Source: Peptostreptococcus sp. D1 (GTDB lineage: Bacteria > Bacillota > Clostridia > Peptostreptococcales > Peptostreptococcaceae). Taken from it: a stretch of DNA of 64,000 nt. Position numbers and translations under genes: made by a program. The DNA lies in assembly GCF_900112955.1 (NCBI RefSeq), contig NZ_FONP01000010.1:1-64000 (forward strand), in the 5' to 3' direction. Positions within the stretch are counted from its first letter, which is position 1, and every line of letters begins with the position of its first letter. Shown here in pieces: positions 1 to 9,130 of this stretch. The notes beneath the pieces were generated by a model. It worked only from the letters and a program-made list of their open reading frames with translations. It made no database searches and was not told the DNA's origin.

Positions 1-117
1 ATTAAGAAATAGATAACCTCGTAAGGGGACGGAAACTGATTTTAAAAATTCCAACTCTCTTTTTCATAAAAATACCTCCAATTAAGAAATAGATAACCTC
101 GTAAGGGGAAGGAAACT
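1..117 (+). CRISPR. End of a CRISPR array (two repeats, one spacer)
   Basis: Two copies of a 36-37 nt repeat lie at 1-37 and 81-117, separated by a 43-nt spacer at 38-80. The copies differ at one base (position 30, C versus A). The repeat ends in GGAAAC, the usual crRNA 3' end, so the array probably reads on the + strand. The second, mutated copy would then be the trailer-end repeat. An internal CCTC/GGGG could form a short crRNA stem. The array continues beyond the left edge, so its size and leader cannot be seen. Confidence 0.9.
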
Positions 118-125
118 ATTTTTAA

Positions 126-279
126 AGACTTTATTGTATAAGAAATTATGAAGAAGATTTCTATCAATTTGGATTAGATATAATGGAAACTTCAACAGTT
201 TATATGATAAGAGTTCATATTCCAGTTGAACAAATAAAAAATAATAGAATATTAGTTGACGATGTCTTGTATATCTGAT
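126..279 (+). pseudogene. Possible short coding remnant between array and cas1
   Basis: The 374-nt gap between the last repeat and cas1 contains an open frame from 126 to the TGA at 277-279 with protein-like composition, including an in-frame ATG at 183. No full-length family is recognised. It could be the tail of a decayed CRISPR-linked gene or chance. The rest of the gap (280-480) is AT-rich and shows no clear gene. Confidence 0.25.
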
Positions 280-491
280 TATATATTATATAAAGTTTAA
301 ACAGAAAATAGTATTCAAGTAGTTGATGTAGTGTGTGATTTTTCCATAATCTTAGGACAAATGAAGTTTGCGCACCAGTAAACTAAATTTCGTATATAGT
401 TAGATGGTAAAGAAAGTATAGTAATTTAAAACACTAAAATAAAATTGTAGTAGTAATATTTAATCTGAAATAACGGAAGGGAGGGCAAAAA

Positions 492-1349
492 ATGTCATAT
501 TTATACGTAAACGAGCAGGGAGCAAGCATTTCTGTAAAGGAAAACAGAATTGAGGTTTCCTGTAATAATTCTCTAACAAAGAGTATTCCAATTGAAACAA
601 TAGAAAGCATACAAATATTTGGAAATGTAACACTAACAAATAGATGCATCAATGTTTGTTTAACAAAGGGAATTGACGTAATATTTTACTCAAAGAAGGG
701 ATCATACTACGGAAGATTGATATCTACAAATCATGTGAATGTAAAACGACAGCGGATACAAGCAAAAATATATGATAACGAAAAATTTAGAGTTGAGTTT
801 TCAAAACGGATAGTATCAGCTAAAATTCGAAATCAAATAACTGTGATGAGAAGATATGGTAAAGACAATCCTAATACAGAATATGCGATATCTATGATGA
901 AAAGAATGCTGGTTGGATTAGAAAAATCTACCACTATTGCAGAAGTTATGGGAAATGAAGGAACTGCCGCAAAATTTTACTTTAAGATATTAGGTGAGAT
1001 TGTGCCAGAAGAATTTAAATTTGAAAAAAGGAGTAAGAGACCTCCAAGAGACGAATTCAATGCAATGATAAGTTTTGGTTATTCAATATTATTAAATGAG
1101 TTGTATGGTAAAATTGAAGGAAGGGGATTGAATCCTTTTTTTGGGATTATGCACTCAGATAGAGAAAAACACCCAGCTCTTGCTAGTGACCTAATGGAGG
1201 AATGGAGAGCAGTGATAGTTGACTCTACAGTATTAAGCTTAGTTTGTGGGAGGGAGATACGTGTGTCCGATTTTTATAGAGAAGATGGTGGTGTATTTCT
1301 TACTGATAATGGATTGAAAATTTTTGCAAAGAAATTAGAAAAAAAATGA
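492..1349 (+). CDS. cas1: CRISPR-associated endonuclease Cas1 (C-terminus frameshifted)
   Basis: Cas1 is the metal-dependent integrase that, with Cas2, inserts new spacers into the array. The frame encodes 285 residues with an N-terminal beta domain and an all-alpha catalytic domain. The likely metal ligands are present: E156 (in GNEGTAA), H221 (in GIMHSD) and D233 (in LASDLMEEW). A strong GGAAGGGAGGG ribosome site precedes the ATG. The family is usually about 330 residues. Here the frame stops right after an A8 run (1339-1346), and the missing tail continues in the -1 frame. Catalytic residues are intact, so activity is possible even if truncated. cas2 follows closely. Confidence 0.93.
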   Translation: MSYLYVNEQGASISVKENRIEVSCNNSLTKSIPIETIESIQIFGNVTLTNRCINVCLTKGIDVIFYSKKGSYYGRLISTNHVNVKRQRIQAKIYDNEKFRVEFSKRIVSAKIRNQITVMRRYGKDNPNTEYAISMMKRMLVGLEKSTTIAEVMGNEGTAAKFYFKILGEIVPEEFKFEKRSKRPPRDEFNAMISFGYSILLNELYGKIEGRGLNPFFGIMHSDREKHPALASDLMEEWRAVIVDSTVLSLVCGREIRVSDFYREDGGVFLTDNGLKIFAKKLEKK

Positions 1350-1486
1350 ATACAACTCATAGATACTTTGAGACAGTAGGGTATAATATATCATATAGGC
1401 GTTCTCTGGATATTCAAGTTGGAAATTTAATTAAAGCAATAGAAGAGGAGGATGTATTATTATATTTACCTATTTTAATACGATAA
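1346..1486 (+). pseudogene. cas1: Cas1 C-terminal segment in the -1 frame
   Basis: Reading from 1346 to the TAA at 1484-1486 gives 46 residues that match the conserved Cas1 C-terminus, with SYRRSLDIQVGNLIKAIEEE and the final YLPILIR. It joins the main frame through an A8 run, so a -1 slip (or one extra A) would restore a protein of about 331 residues. This is either a true frameshift mutation, transcriptional or ribosomal slippage, or a homopolymer sequencing error. Confidence 0.85.
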
Positions 1487-1492
1487 TATATT

Positions 1493-1825
1493 ATGGAAAA
1501 TTGGTCTGAAAATCATAACGATTTTATTGATTATGAAAGAGATGAAAAAAACAAAAAGATTCATATTTTGATTATTTATGATATATCTGAAAACAAGACT
1601 AGAACAAAACTTGTAAAGTTTTTATTGGGATATGGATATAGAGTTCAAAAGTCAGCCTTTGAAGCAATTGTGACAAAAAGTCAGTTAAAAAAAATAATAA
1701 AAAATATTTCAAACTATTTGGATGAAGAAAATGACAGTATTAGGATTTATAGAATGTATTATGATGATGTAATTATTTTTGGAAAAAATTTCTCTATAGA
1801 AGATGAAGAAATAATAATAATTTAA
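1493..1825 (+). CDS. cas2: CRISPR-associated protein Cas2
   Basis: This 110-residue protein carries the Cas2 ferredoxin-like fold: a first beta strand IHILIIYDIS with the conserved Asp, then TRTKLVKFLLGYGYRVQKSA and a later RIYRMYYDD strand. Cas2 forms the dimer core of the Cas1-Cas2 integration complex. About 22 hydrophilic residues precede the core strand, longer than usual, and no strong ribosome site sits before the ATG at 1493, so the start is uncertain. It follows the cas1 tail by 6 nt and may be translated by coupling. Confidence 0.9.
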   Translation: MENWSENHNDFIDYERDEKNKKIHILIIYDISENKTRTKLVKFLLGYGYRVQKSAFEAIVTKSQLKKIIKNISNYLDEENDSIRIYRMYYDDVIIFGKNFSIEDEEIIII

Positions 1826-1839
1826 TTTTGGAGGATATT

Positions 1840-3183
1840 ATGGTAAGAACAATTTTATTTTCACCAGTCGGAGGAACAGATCCGATTCACGAACACAATA
1901 TGAGAGATGGTTCACTTTTGCATATTTGTAGAAAGTATAAGCCGACAGATGTGATTTTGTATCTATCAAATGAAATGTTGGCAAATCACAGAAAAGACAA
2001 TAGGTATATTTACTGTTTGGATAAATTATCTGAAAAAGAAAATTTCAAAATGAATTATAAAATAATTGAACGAGAAGATTTAGTAAATGTACATGAATAT
2101 GATACTTTTTATGGTGAATTTACTGATATTCTAAAAAAATTATTCAATGAGATTGATAAGGATGATAAAATATTGCTAAATATTTCGTCAGGAACTCCAG
2201 CAATGAAAAGTTCACTACAGGTAATTAACACATTGGGTGAATTTGATTTGACAGCTATTCAGGTAAGTACACCGGTTAAAAAAATAAACACTCATGAGCA
2301 TAGTGAAAAATATGATGTGGAAGTACTATGGGAACTTAATGAAGACAATGGAGATGGTTATGAAGATAGATGTAAGGAAATAATATGTGAATCTCTTTTG
2401 GAAATGAAGAAAGAAGAAATAATAAAAATGCTTATTAGGTCATATGACTATTCAGCAGCACTGGAAATAGCAAAAACATGTAAAAATAATAGCAGATATA
2501 TTAATGCTATAAAAATGGCGAATTGTAGAATTTTACTGGATTTTGATAATATGTATAAATTCATACCTTTTAAAAAAAGAGAAATATTACCTTTTTATGA
2601 CAGGGAAGGCATGAAGTATTTCGAATATACACTTAGTCTGGGCATAAAAGTTAAGAAAAATGATTTTCCAGATTTTATTAGAGGTATAAGTCCGATTATT
2701 GTAGACCTATTTAAGCTAGTATTAAAGAAAGAGGCAAATATAGAAATAGATAACTACTGCAAAAGAAATAAAAAAGGTGTAGTAAAATGGAATAAAAAGA
2801 AACTTCTTAATAGTAGTAAAGGAATCAAGATAAATGATTTATTAACAACATACGCTAGAGAATGTTACAAAAGCAGTTTCTCATATGACTTTGTAAAATC
2901 AGGAGATTTAGTATTCTTAATATCTGAATTAGTAAAAGATAAAACTTGTATTAAAACAGCATATGATTTAAGAAAAATAGAAGAAGATATTAGGAATGAT
3001 ACTGCTCATGAGATAATCAGTGTTACAGACGATGTAATAAAAGAAAGAACAGGATATAATAGTAATGAAATTTTCTATAAATTAAAAAGGATGTTCGATT
3101 ATACAGGAATTGAGCTTAAAAATGAGTATTGGGATTCTTATGATAGCATGAATGATAAAATAATAAAACTAATCAATAAATAA
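1840..3183 (+). CDS. csm6: Type III-A CRISPR ancillary ribonuclease Csm6
   Basis: Csm6 is a cyclic-oligoadenylate-activated RNase of type III immunity. The N-terminal CARF domain shows ILFSPVGGTDP and the ligand-loop motif NISSGTPAMKSSL (about residues 112-125). The C-terminal HEPN domain carries the R-x4-H catalytic motif RNDTAH at R385/H390. The ATG at 1840 is preceded by GGAGG at 1830-1834, which is better than an upstream TTG at 1828. The protein is 447 residues, normal for the family. The Cas10/Csm2-5 effector genes that would make the activator are not in this window and may lie to the left. Confidence 0.92.
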   Translation: MVRTILFSPVGGTDPIHEHNMRDGSLLHICRKYKPTDVILYLSNEMLANHRKDNRYIYCLDKLSEKENFKMNYKIIEREDLVNVHEYDTFYGEFTDILKKLFNEIDKDDKILLNISSGTPAMKSSLQVINTLGEFDLTAIQVSTPVKKINTHEHSEKYDVEVLWELNEDNGDGYEDRCKEIICESLLEMKKEEIIKMLIRSYDYSAALEIAKTCKNNSRYINAIKMANCRILLDFDNMYKFIPFKKREILPFYDREGMKYFEYTLSLGIKVKKNDFPDFIRGISPIIVDLFKLVLKKEANIEIDNYCKRNKKGVVKWNKKKLLNSSKGIKINDLLTTYARECYKSSFSYDFVKSGDLVFLISELVKDKTCIKTAYDLRKIEEDIRNDTAHEIISVTDDVIKERTGYNSNEIFYKLKRMFDYTGIELKNEYWDSYDSMNDKIIKLINK

Positions 3184-3218
3184 TAAAGGATAACGTAAAT
3201 AAAATAATATCAATGCTC

Positions 3219-3256
3219 GGTAGCTGAAAATATTTATATTTTTAGCTACCTTTATT
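3219..3256 (+). terminator. Rho-independent terminator after csm6
   Basis: GGTAGCT and AGCTACC form a stem with an AT-rich apex, followed by TTTATTT. It closes the cas transcription unit just before a TATAAT-like box at 3262-3267 that may start the xseA operon. Confidence 0.75.
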
Positions 3257-3303
3257 TGTGTTATAATATACTGTAGAATATTATGCGGTTTGGTGGTGAG
3301 AAA

Positions 3304-4494
3304 ATGAAAATAAGGACGTTAGAGATTTCAGAATTAAATCAATATATAAATAGAGTGTTAAACGACGATCCGATACTTTCAAATGTAAAAGTAAAGGGGG
3401 AAATATCAAATTTAAAAACACATTCTTCTGGAAATATCTACTTAACTTTAAAAGATGACAAATCTAAAATAAACTGCATGATATACAAGAAAAATGTGAA
3501 CAATAAATTAAAATTAGAAGATGGCAATAAAGTCATTGCCACTGGATATGTTTCATCATATTTGAGAGATGGAGTATACCAGCTATATATCGAGTCAATT
3601 GAAATTGAAGGTATGGGAGCTCTGTTCTACGAGTTTCTGAAATTAAAGGAAAGGCTGGATAAAGAAGGCTTGTTTAGCACCACTCACAAAAAGCAAATTC
3701 CAAGGTTTCCCAAAAACATTGGTGTGGTAACTTCGCCAACGGGTGCAGTGATTAGAGATATAATAAATGTTGTGAGTAGAAGATATCCAAAGGTTAATAT
3801 TAAGCTATATCCAGTACAGGTGCAGGGAGCGAGCTCTGCAAAAACTCTTGTTGAAGGTATTAGATTTTTAAATAATGCCGGAGATATAGATACGATGATT
3901 ATCGGCAGAGGTGGTGGATCTTTGGAGGAACTATGGTCCTTCAATGAAGAAATCGTAGCGAGGGCTATATACAACTCAAATATTCCTGTGATTTCGGCTG
4001 TTGGTCATGAAACGGATTTTACGATTTGTGATTTCGTTGCAGACATGAGAGCGCCAACACCGTCCGCCGCTGCAGAAATTGCGACACCAAATTTATTTGA
4101 TTTGGAGTATACTCAAAAAAACAGGATGCTGAGAATGTCAAAATCTATAAAAAATATTATTTCTGTTGAAAAAGAAAAGATAAAGTTAAGCAAAAACAAG
4201 TATAATGTACAGCTAGAAAAAGCTGTAATAAATGATAGATATATGGATTTAGACAGAATAAATTTGTCTTTGGAAAACTCTATGGAAAAGCTATTTGTCA
4301 CGAAAAAAAATTCACTGAATATGCTGGCGAGTAGCTTTGGAAGTCTCAATCCATTTTCGGTTTTGGAAAGAGGATATTCGATAGTAGAAAATGAAAATGG
4401 ACTTGTTTCATCTCGAGAAAAATTGGAAATTGGCGACAATTTGGATGTCATTTTTTCAGATGGCAAGGTAAAATGTGAGGTTATCAAAAAATAG
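3304..4494 (+). CDS. xseA: Exodeoxyribonuclease VII large subunit
   Basis: XseA is the catalytic subunit of exonuclease VII, which degrades single-stranded DNA from both ends. Residues 1-95 form the OB-fold (VKVKGEISNLKTH). The catalytic domain has GVVTSPTGAVIRDI, IIGRGGGSLEELWSFN and AVGHETDFTICDFVAD. A long helical C-terminal part follows. An upstream in-frame ATG exists at 3283, but GGTGGTGAG lies directly before the ATG at 3304, and the family begins at this point. It is 396 residues and leads into xseB after a 135-nt gap. Confidence 0.96.
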   Translation: MKIRTLEISELNQYINRVLNDDPILSNVKVKGEISNLKTHSSGNIYLTLKDDKSKINCMIYKKNVNNKLKLEDGNKVIATGYVSSYLRDGVYQLYIESIEIEGMGALFYEFLKLKERLDKEGLFSTTHKKQIPRFPKNIGVVTSPTGAVIRDIINVVSRRYPKVNIKLYPVQVQGASSAKTLVEGIRFLNNAGDIDTMIIGRGGGSLEELWSFNEEIVARAIYNSNIPVISAVGHETDFTICDFVADMRAPTPSAAAEIATPNLFDLEYTQKNRMLRMSKSIKNIISVEKEKIKLSKNKYNVQLEKAVINDRYMDLDRINLSLENSMEKLFVTKKNSLNMLASSFGSLNPFSVLERGYSIVENENGLVSSREKLEIGDNLDVIFSDGKVKCEVIKK

Positions 4495-4537
4495 TCTATA
4501 GGTAATGATGAAGTAATGATATAGAGTTATAGTATTA

Positions 4538-4572
4538 TATAGTTATATTGTTGAAATATCAATATAACTATA
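4538..4572. repeat. 13-bp inverted repeat between xseA and xseB
   Basis: The arms 4538-4550 and 4560-4572 are perfectly complementary around a 9-nt loop. No T-tract follows, so it is not a standard terminator. It may fold in the mRNA between the two subunit genes, affecting processing or the subunit ratio. Confidence 0.6.
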
Positions 4573-4629
4573 GATAGACAGATTAATACAGATAAAAAAA
4601 CTTTATATATTTTATGGAGAGATTTAGTT

Positions 4630-4848
4630 ATGAGTGTGGAAAATACGTTGAATATGTCTTATGAAGATGCGTATGACAAGATGGAAAATATTTTGAACAA
4701 ATTGGAAAGAGGAAACATTAGTTTAGATGAATCTTTGAAGCTATATGAAGAAGGGATTAATTTGTATAAATATTGTGCAAAAATTCTTGAGGAAGCAGAG
4801 CTTAAGGTTATTAAGTTCAATGAAATTCAGGAAGAGGTTGAGCTTTAA
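4630..4848 (+). CDS. xseB: Exodeoxyribonuclease VII small subunit
   Basis: This 72-residue helical protein matches XseB, with SYEDAYDKMENILNKLERGN followed by SLDESLKLYEEGINLYKYC. Several copies bind each XseA catalytic subunit. A GGAGAG ribosome site precedes the ATG. It lies between xseA and ispA as in other Firmicutes. Confidence 0.95.
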   Translation: MSVENTLNMSYEDAYDKMENILNKLERGNISLDESLKLYEEGINLYKYCAKILEEAELKVIKFNEIQEEVEL

Positions 4849-4913
4849 TAATATTGTAGTATTATATGACAATATATTAAATTTATGACTAAGAAATATT
4901 AGAGGTGAAAAAG

Positions 4914-5804
4914 GTGGAGTTTACGCTCGAATTAAAGAATAGAATTAACTATATAGAAAAAGAAATGAAAAAATTTCTTCCAGAAGAGCTTGGCTATCAA
5001 AAAACGATTTTTGAAGCAATGAACTATAGCTTAAATGCTGGAGGAAAGAGATTGAGACCAATATTGATAATGGAGGCGTACAGAGCTTGTGGTGGATTGG
5101 GTGAGGATTTTCTTCCATACAGCATGGCTGTTGAGATGATTCATACGTATTCTTTGATTCATGATGATCTTCCAGCACTAGATAATGATGATTTGAGAAG
5201 AGGTAAACCTACAAATCATAAGGTTTTTGGTGAAGCTATGGCTATATTGGCAGGAGATGCTTTACTAAATCACGCATTTGAAACGATGCTGGCATATGCG
5301 AAGGCTTCCGATAGACCAGACCTACATATAAAGGCTATGTATGAAATTGCAAGTGGTGCAGGTATTTATGGTATGATAGGTGGTCAGACTGTCGATGTTC
5401 AAAGCGAGGGCGAATCAATAAAAAAAGATAAACTGGATTTTATTCATATTAATAAAACTGCAAAGATGATAATTGCGAGTGTAAGATGTGGTGCAATTCT
5501 TGCCAAAGCCAGCGATGAAAAGCTTCAAGCGTTGACGAGCTATGCCGAGAATATTGGATTGGCATTTCAAATAGTTGATGATATTTTGGATATTGAAGGT
5601 GATGAAAAAGCTCTTGGGAAAAAAGTAGGAAGTGATATTAATAATATGAAATCTACTTATCCGTCATTATTAGGCATGAAGGAGTCAAAACAAATTGCAA
5701 ATAGATTAATAGATGAAGCGAAGAAAAGTATAGGTATTTTTGACAATAGTGATGTTGAGTTTTTGATTTCCCTATCAGAGTTTATTTTGAATAGAAGTAA
5801 TTAA
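4914..5804 (+). CDS. ispA: Farnesyl diphosphate synthase (polyprenyl synthetase)
   Basis: The enzyme condenses IPP with DMAPP and GPP to make farnesyl diphosphate. Both Asp-rich motifs are present: DDLPALDNDDLRRG and QIVDDILDIEGD, plus the GGKRLRP substrate loop. A GTG at 4914 has AGAGGTG at a good distance. The alternative GTG at 4905 lies inside that ribosome site. The protein is 296 residues. Together with dxs downstream it links to the MEP isoprenoid pathway, feeding undecaprenyl and other prenyl lipids. Confidence 0.94.
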   Translation: MEFTLELKNRINYIEKEMKKFLPEELGYQKTIFEAMNYSLNAGGKRLRPILIMEAYRACGGLGEDFLPYSMAVEMIHTYSLIHDDLPALDNDDLRRGKPTNHKVFGEAMAILAGDALLNHAFETMLAYAKASDRPDLHIKAMYEIASGAGIYGMIGGQTVDVQSEGESIKKDKLDFIHINKTAKMIIASVRCGAILAKASDEKLQALTSYAENIGLAFQIVDDILDIEGDEKALGKKVGSDINNMKSTYPSLLGMKESKQIANRLIDEAKKSIGIFDNSDVEFLISLSEFILNRSN

Positions 5805-5814
5805 CGGAGGAATT

Positions 5815-6246
5815 ATGAGTTTTTTTAAAGAAATATCTTCTAACCATATATTTTGGACAAGTGTATTCGCTTGCTTTTTGGCACAGGTATTAAAAATATT
5901 TACAGGAGAAAAGAATGTTGATATTGCTAGAATCTTTACATCAGGTGGAATGCCAAGCTCTCACAGCTCTTTTGTGACATGTATGGCGACAATGATTGGA
6001 ATAAAGCATGGATTTAATTCCACATATTTTGCAATGGCAGCCGTTCTTTCTGCAATTGTCATGTATGATGCATCTGGCGTTAGACAAGCTGTCGGAAAAC
6101 AAGCGACAATGCTAAATCAAATAATAGAGGATCTGCAAAAAGGGTTACCGATAAAGCATGAAAAGCTGAAGGAATTGATTGGTCATACTCCAAAACAGGT
6201 GTTTTTTGGTGCGATATTGGGAATAATCGTTGGAGTAGTTATGTAA
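5815..6246 (+). CDS. DUF212 / divergent PAP2-family membrane protein
   Basis: This 143-residue protein belongs to the DUF212 group (YuiD-like), distantly related to PAP2 acid phosphatases. The signature [10 protein letters not shown] and [14 protein letters not shown] are visible, with hydrophobic segments near both ends and the centre. Its substrate is unknown; prenyl or lipid phosphate is an inference from its place between ispA and dxs. It starts 10 nt after ispA with a GGAGG site. Confidence 0.85.
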   Translation: MSFFKEISSNHIFWTSVFACFLAQVLKIFTGEKNVDIARIFTSGGMPSSHSSFVTCMATMIGIKHGFNSTYFAMAAVLSAIVMYDASGVRQAVGKQATMLNQIIEDLQKGLPIKHEKLKELIGHTPKQVFFGAILGIIVGVVM

Positions 6247-6259
6247 GATAGGTGAGTAT

Positions 6260-8203
6260 ATGTATAAATTTTTAGACGGAGTAAATTCTCCGAGGGATAT
6301 AAAACAATTGAATGTAAATCAGTTAAATGAGCTTTCCAAAGATATTAGGAAATTCTTGGTAAAGAATGTTTCTAAAACTGGAGGTCACTTAGCATCTAAT
6401 CTTGGAGTCGTAGAGCTGACATTGGCATTGCACAAAGTTTTTGATAGCCCAAAGGATAAGCTGATCTGGGATGTTGGACATCAATCCTACGTTCACAAGA
6501 TAATCACTGGGAGGAAGGATGAGTTTTCAACTCTTAGACAATTCGATGGTTTGTCAGGCTTCCCAAAAGAATCTGAAAGTGAACATGATATTTTCGATAC
6601 TGGACACAGCTCGACCTCTATTTCAGCTGGTTTGGGTATTGCAGTCGCAAGAGATATAAAGAAAGAAAGCTATCAGGTTATTTCAATTATTGGAGATGGT
6701 GCGATTACAGGTGGTATGTCGATTGAGGCACTCAATAATCTAGGTTTTTTAAAGAAAAATATGGTAGTAATATTTAATGATAACGAAATGTCGATAGATA
6801 AGAATACAGGTGCATTTTCTTCGTATATGTCAAAGATTATCAGAAATACTGAAACGCTGATGCTGAAAGACAATATTGATAGAATCATGAATATGACACA
6901 GGTTGGATGTAAAATATCAAAAAAAGCTAACAAGCTTACAGATACTCTAATTACGAGTATTTTACCAGAAAAATGTGGATTTATTGATGCAATGGGGATT
7001 AAATATATTGGTCCAATAGATGGTCATAATATTTCAGAGATGATAGATATTTTTGATTATGTAAAATATATTGAAGGACCGAAGTTTATTCACGTAAAGA
7101 CAGTAAAAGGCAAGGGCTATAGATTTGCAGAAAATAATCCGGAAAATTATCATGGAGTAGGAAAATTCGATTACAAGGTCGGTGTATTAGCCTCTGATAA
7201 GAAATCAATTTCTTCAGTGGTTGGAATGACACTTTCTGAGATGGCAAATTACAATGAAAAAATAGTTGCAATTACTGCTGCAATGCCAACAGGTACTGGA
7301 TTAAATATTTTTGAAAAATTTCATCCAGAGAGATATTTTGATGTTGGAATAGCGGAACAACATGCAGTTACATTTGCAGCTGGTATCGCAAAAAATGGAC
7401 TAAAGCCGTATTTTGCAGTGTATTCGACTTTTTTGCAAAGAGGCTATGATCAGCTGATACATGACGTATGTATTACTAATAAGCCAGTTACATTTCTGAT
7501 TGATAGAGGTGGCTTAGTTGGAAATGATGGAGAAACTCATCATGGGCAGTTCGATCTTTCTTATTTAAACTTGATACCGAATATGACTGTTATGGCACCA
7601 AAGGATACTGATGAGATGATAAGAATGATAAAGTTTTCGGAGCGATTTGAAGCTCCTCTGGCAATAAGGTACCCTAGAGGAAATGAGTATTATATTGACA
7701 AAAGTCACTATAAATTATTTTTTAAGTGTGAAGAAACAGAGGAATTGCCAGTAGATATTTACACAGTTGGAACGCCTGAGGTTATTTTTAATAGTTTTAA
7801 GAATACATCGGAAAAAAATAATAAAAAGGTTTTAATTATTGGCATTGGAAATATGGTATTTAATGCAATCAATGCATTGGAAAAATATTTTGCTGAGGCA
7901 AATGCAGAAGAAAATTTAATGGAAGCTTGCCTATTAAATGCAAGATATCTAAAGCCTATGTCCGAGGAAAGATACATAGAATATTTGGAACAGGCTGATA
8001 TAGTAGTTACACTGGAGGATAATTCTATTATTGGTGGTTTGGGTAGTAATATTGAAAAAATAATGAAAGAGAATGAAATAAATAAACCATTAAAGATAAT
8101 GGGAATACCTGACGAATTTATAGCTCATGGAAATACTGACATTTTGATGGATAAGCTGGGTATATCTCCTGATGGTATCAAAAGAGTTCTCAAAGAAATA
8201 TAG
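6260..8203 (+). CDS. dxs: 1-deoxy-D-xylulose-5-phosphate synthase
   Basis: Dxs condenses pyruvate and glyceraldehyde-3-phosphate with thiamine diphosphate, the first step of the MEP pathway. The N-terminal part shows the ThDP/Mg motif [16 protein letters not shown] with NDNEMSI. The central domain has [17 protein letters not shown] with the catalytic Glu, then [16 protein letters not shown]. The C-terminal transketolase domain is present. At 647 residues it is slightly longer than usual because of extra residues before the last domain. It ends 10 nt before tlyA. Confidence 0.96.
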   Translation: MYKFLDGVNSPRDIKQLNVNQLNELSKDIRKFLVKNVSKTGGHLASNLGVVELTLALHKVFDSPKDKLIWDVGHQSYVHKIITGRKDEFSTLRQFDGLSGFPKESESEHDIFDTGHSSTSISAGLGIAVARDIKKESYQVISIIGDGAITGGMSIEALNNLGFLKKNMVVIFNDNEMSIDKNTGAFSSYMSKIIRNTETLMLKDNIDRIMNMTQVGCKISKKANKLTDTLITSILPEKCGFIDAMGIKYIGPIDGHNISEMIDIFDYVKYIEGPKFIHVKTVKGKGYRFAENNPENYHGVGKFDYKVGVLASDKKSISSVVGMTLSEMANYNEKIVAITAAMPTGTGLNIFEKFHPERYFDVGIAEQHAVTFAAGIAKNGLKPYFAVYSTFLQRGYDQLIHDVCITNKPVTFLIDRGGLVGNDGETHHGQFDLSYLNLIPNMTVMAPKDTDEMIRMIKFSERFEAPLAIRYPRGNEYYIDKSHYKLFFKCEETEELPVDIYTVGTPEVIFNSFKNTSEKNNKKVLIIGIGNMVFNAINALEKYFAEANAEENLMEACLLNARYLKPMSEERYIEYLEQADIVVTLEDNSIIGGLGSNIEKIMKENEINKPLKIMGIPDEFIAHGNTDILMDKLGISPDGIKRVLKEI

Positions 8204-8213
8204 AGGTTGTTTT

Positions 8214-9116
8214 ATGAAAAAAAGGATAGATTTGCTATTGGTCGATATGGGATATTTCCAAAGTAGGGAACAGTCACGTAGACATATAATGGCAGGAAAT
8301 GTATTTGTAGATAATCAAAAAGTTGATAAGGCTGGTACTGCTGTCAGAATTGATGCTGAAATAGTGGTGAAAGGCAAGCAAATACCTTATGTGAGCAGAG
8401 GAGGATTAAAGCTTGAAAAAGCTATCAGTAGCTTCAATATTAATCTAGATGGCAAGGTATGTATGGATATAGGTGCATCTACTGGTGGATTTACCGACTG
8501 TATGCTGCAGAATGGTGCTATAAAAGTGTATTCAGTCGATGTTGGGTACGGTCAGTTGGCGTGGAAGCTCAGACAAGATGAAAGAGTCGTGTGTATGGAA
8601 AGGCAAAACATTCGTCATCTGGAAGCGGAGAAATTGGCTGAAAAGCCTGAGTTCGTTTCAATAGACGTGTCTTTTATTTCTCTAAGATTGGTACTCCCAA
8701 AAGCGTATGAGTTGATGAAAGATAATGGTAATATAGTAGCCTTAATTAAGCCACAATTTGAAGCAGGTAGAGATAAGGTTGGAAAAAAGGGTGTAGTCAG
8801 AGAAAAGTCAACTCACATCGAAGTAATAAAATATGTTTCAAATATTGCAATCAGTGATGGATTTAAAATTCATGGACTTGATTACTCACCGATAAGGGGA
8901 CCAGAAGGGAATATTGAATATTTAGTATACTTGGAAAAAATAGGTAAATTGATTGATATTGGTAAAATTGAATCAGCATCTGATTTCGATAATGAAAAGC
9001 TAGAGCTTATAAATGCTTTTGCTATAGAAAACAAAATGCTGGCAAGATGGGATGATGCTGAAAAATATTATAAATACATAGAGGAGCTTGTTGAACAATC
9101 ACACTCTTTGGAATAA
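8214..9116 (+). CDS. tlyA: TlyA-family rRNA (cytidine-2'-O)-methyltransferase
   Basis: An N-terminal S4 RNA-binding domain (MKKRIDLLLVDMGYFQSREQ onward, about residues 1-65) is followed by an FtsJ-like SAM methyltransferase domain with CMDIGASTGGFTDCMLQNGA and SIDVSFISLR. TlyA proteins methylate ribosomal RNA, and some homologues are annotated as hemolysins. An earlier in-frame ATG at 8172 lies inside dxs; the ATG at 8214 fits the family start. It is 300 residues. In Bacillus this gene is followed by argR and recN; here recN follows directly. Confidence 0.92.
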   Translation: MKKRIDLLLVDMGYFQSREQSRRHIMAGNVFVDNQKVDKAGTAVRIDAEIVVKGKQIPYVSRGGLKLEKAISSFNINLDGKVCMDIGASTGGFTDCMLQNGAIKVYSVDVGYGQLAWKLRQDERVVCMERQNIRHLEAEKLAEKPEFVSIDVSFISLRLVLPKAYELMKDNGNIVALIKPQFEAGRDKVGKKGVVREKSTHIEVIKYVSNIAISDGFKIHGLDYSPIRGPEGNIEYLVYLEKIGKLIDIGKIESASDFDNEKLELINAFAIENKMLARWDDAEKYYKYIEELVEQSHSLE

Positions 9117-9130
9117 GGTAGGTGTTTTTT

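Noticed and set aside
118-491. CRISPR leader between array and cas1
   Set aside because: The repeat orientation (3' GGAAAC) and the mutated last repeat point to this side as the trailer; no promoter facing the array was seen.
8172-8213. Earlier in-frame ATG for tlyA inside dxs
   Set aside because: The family begins at MKKRIDLLL and the 8214 ATG is directly after the dxs stop; the extra 14 residues match dxs DNA in another frame.
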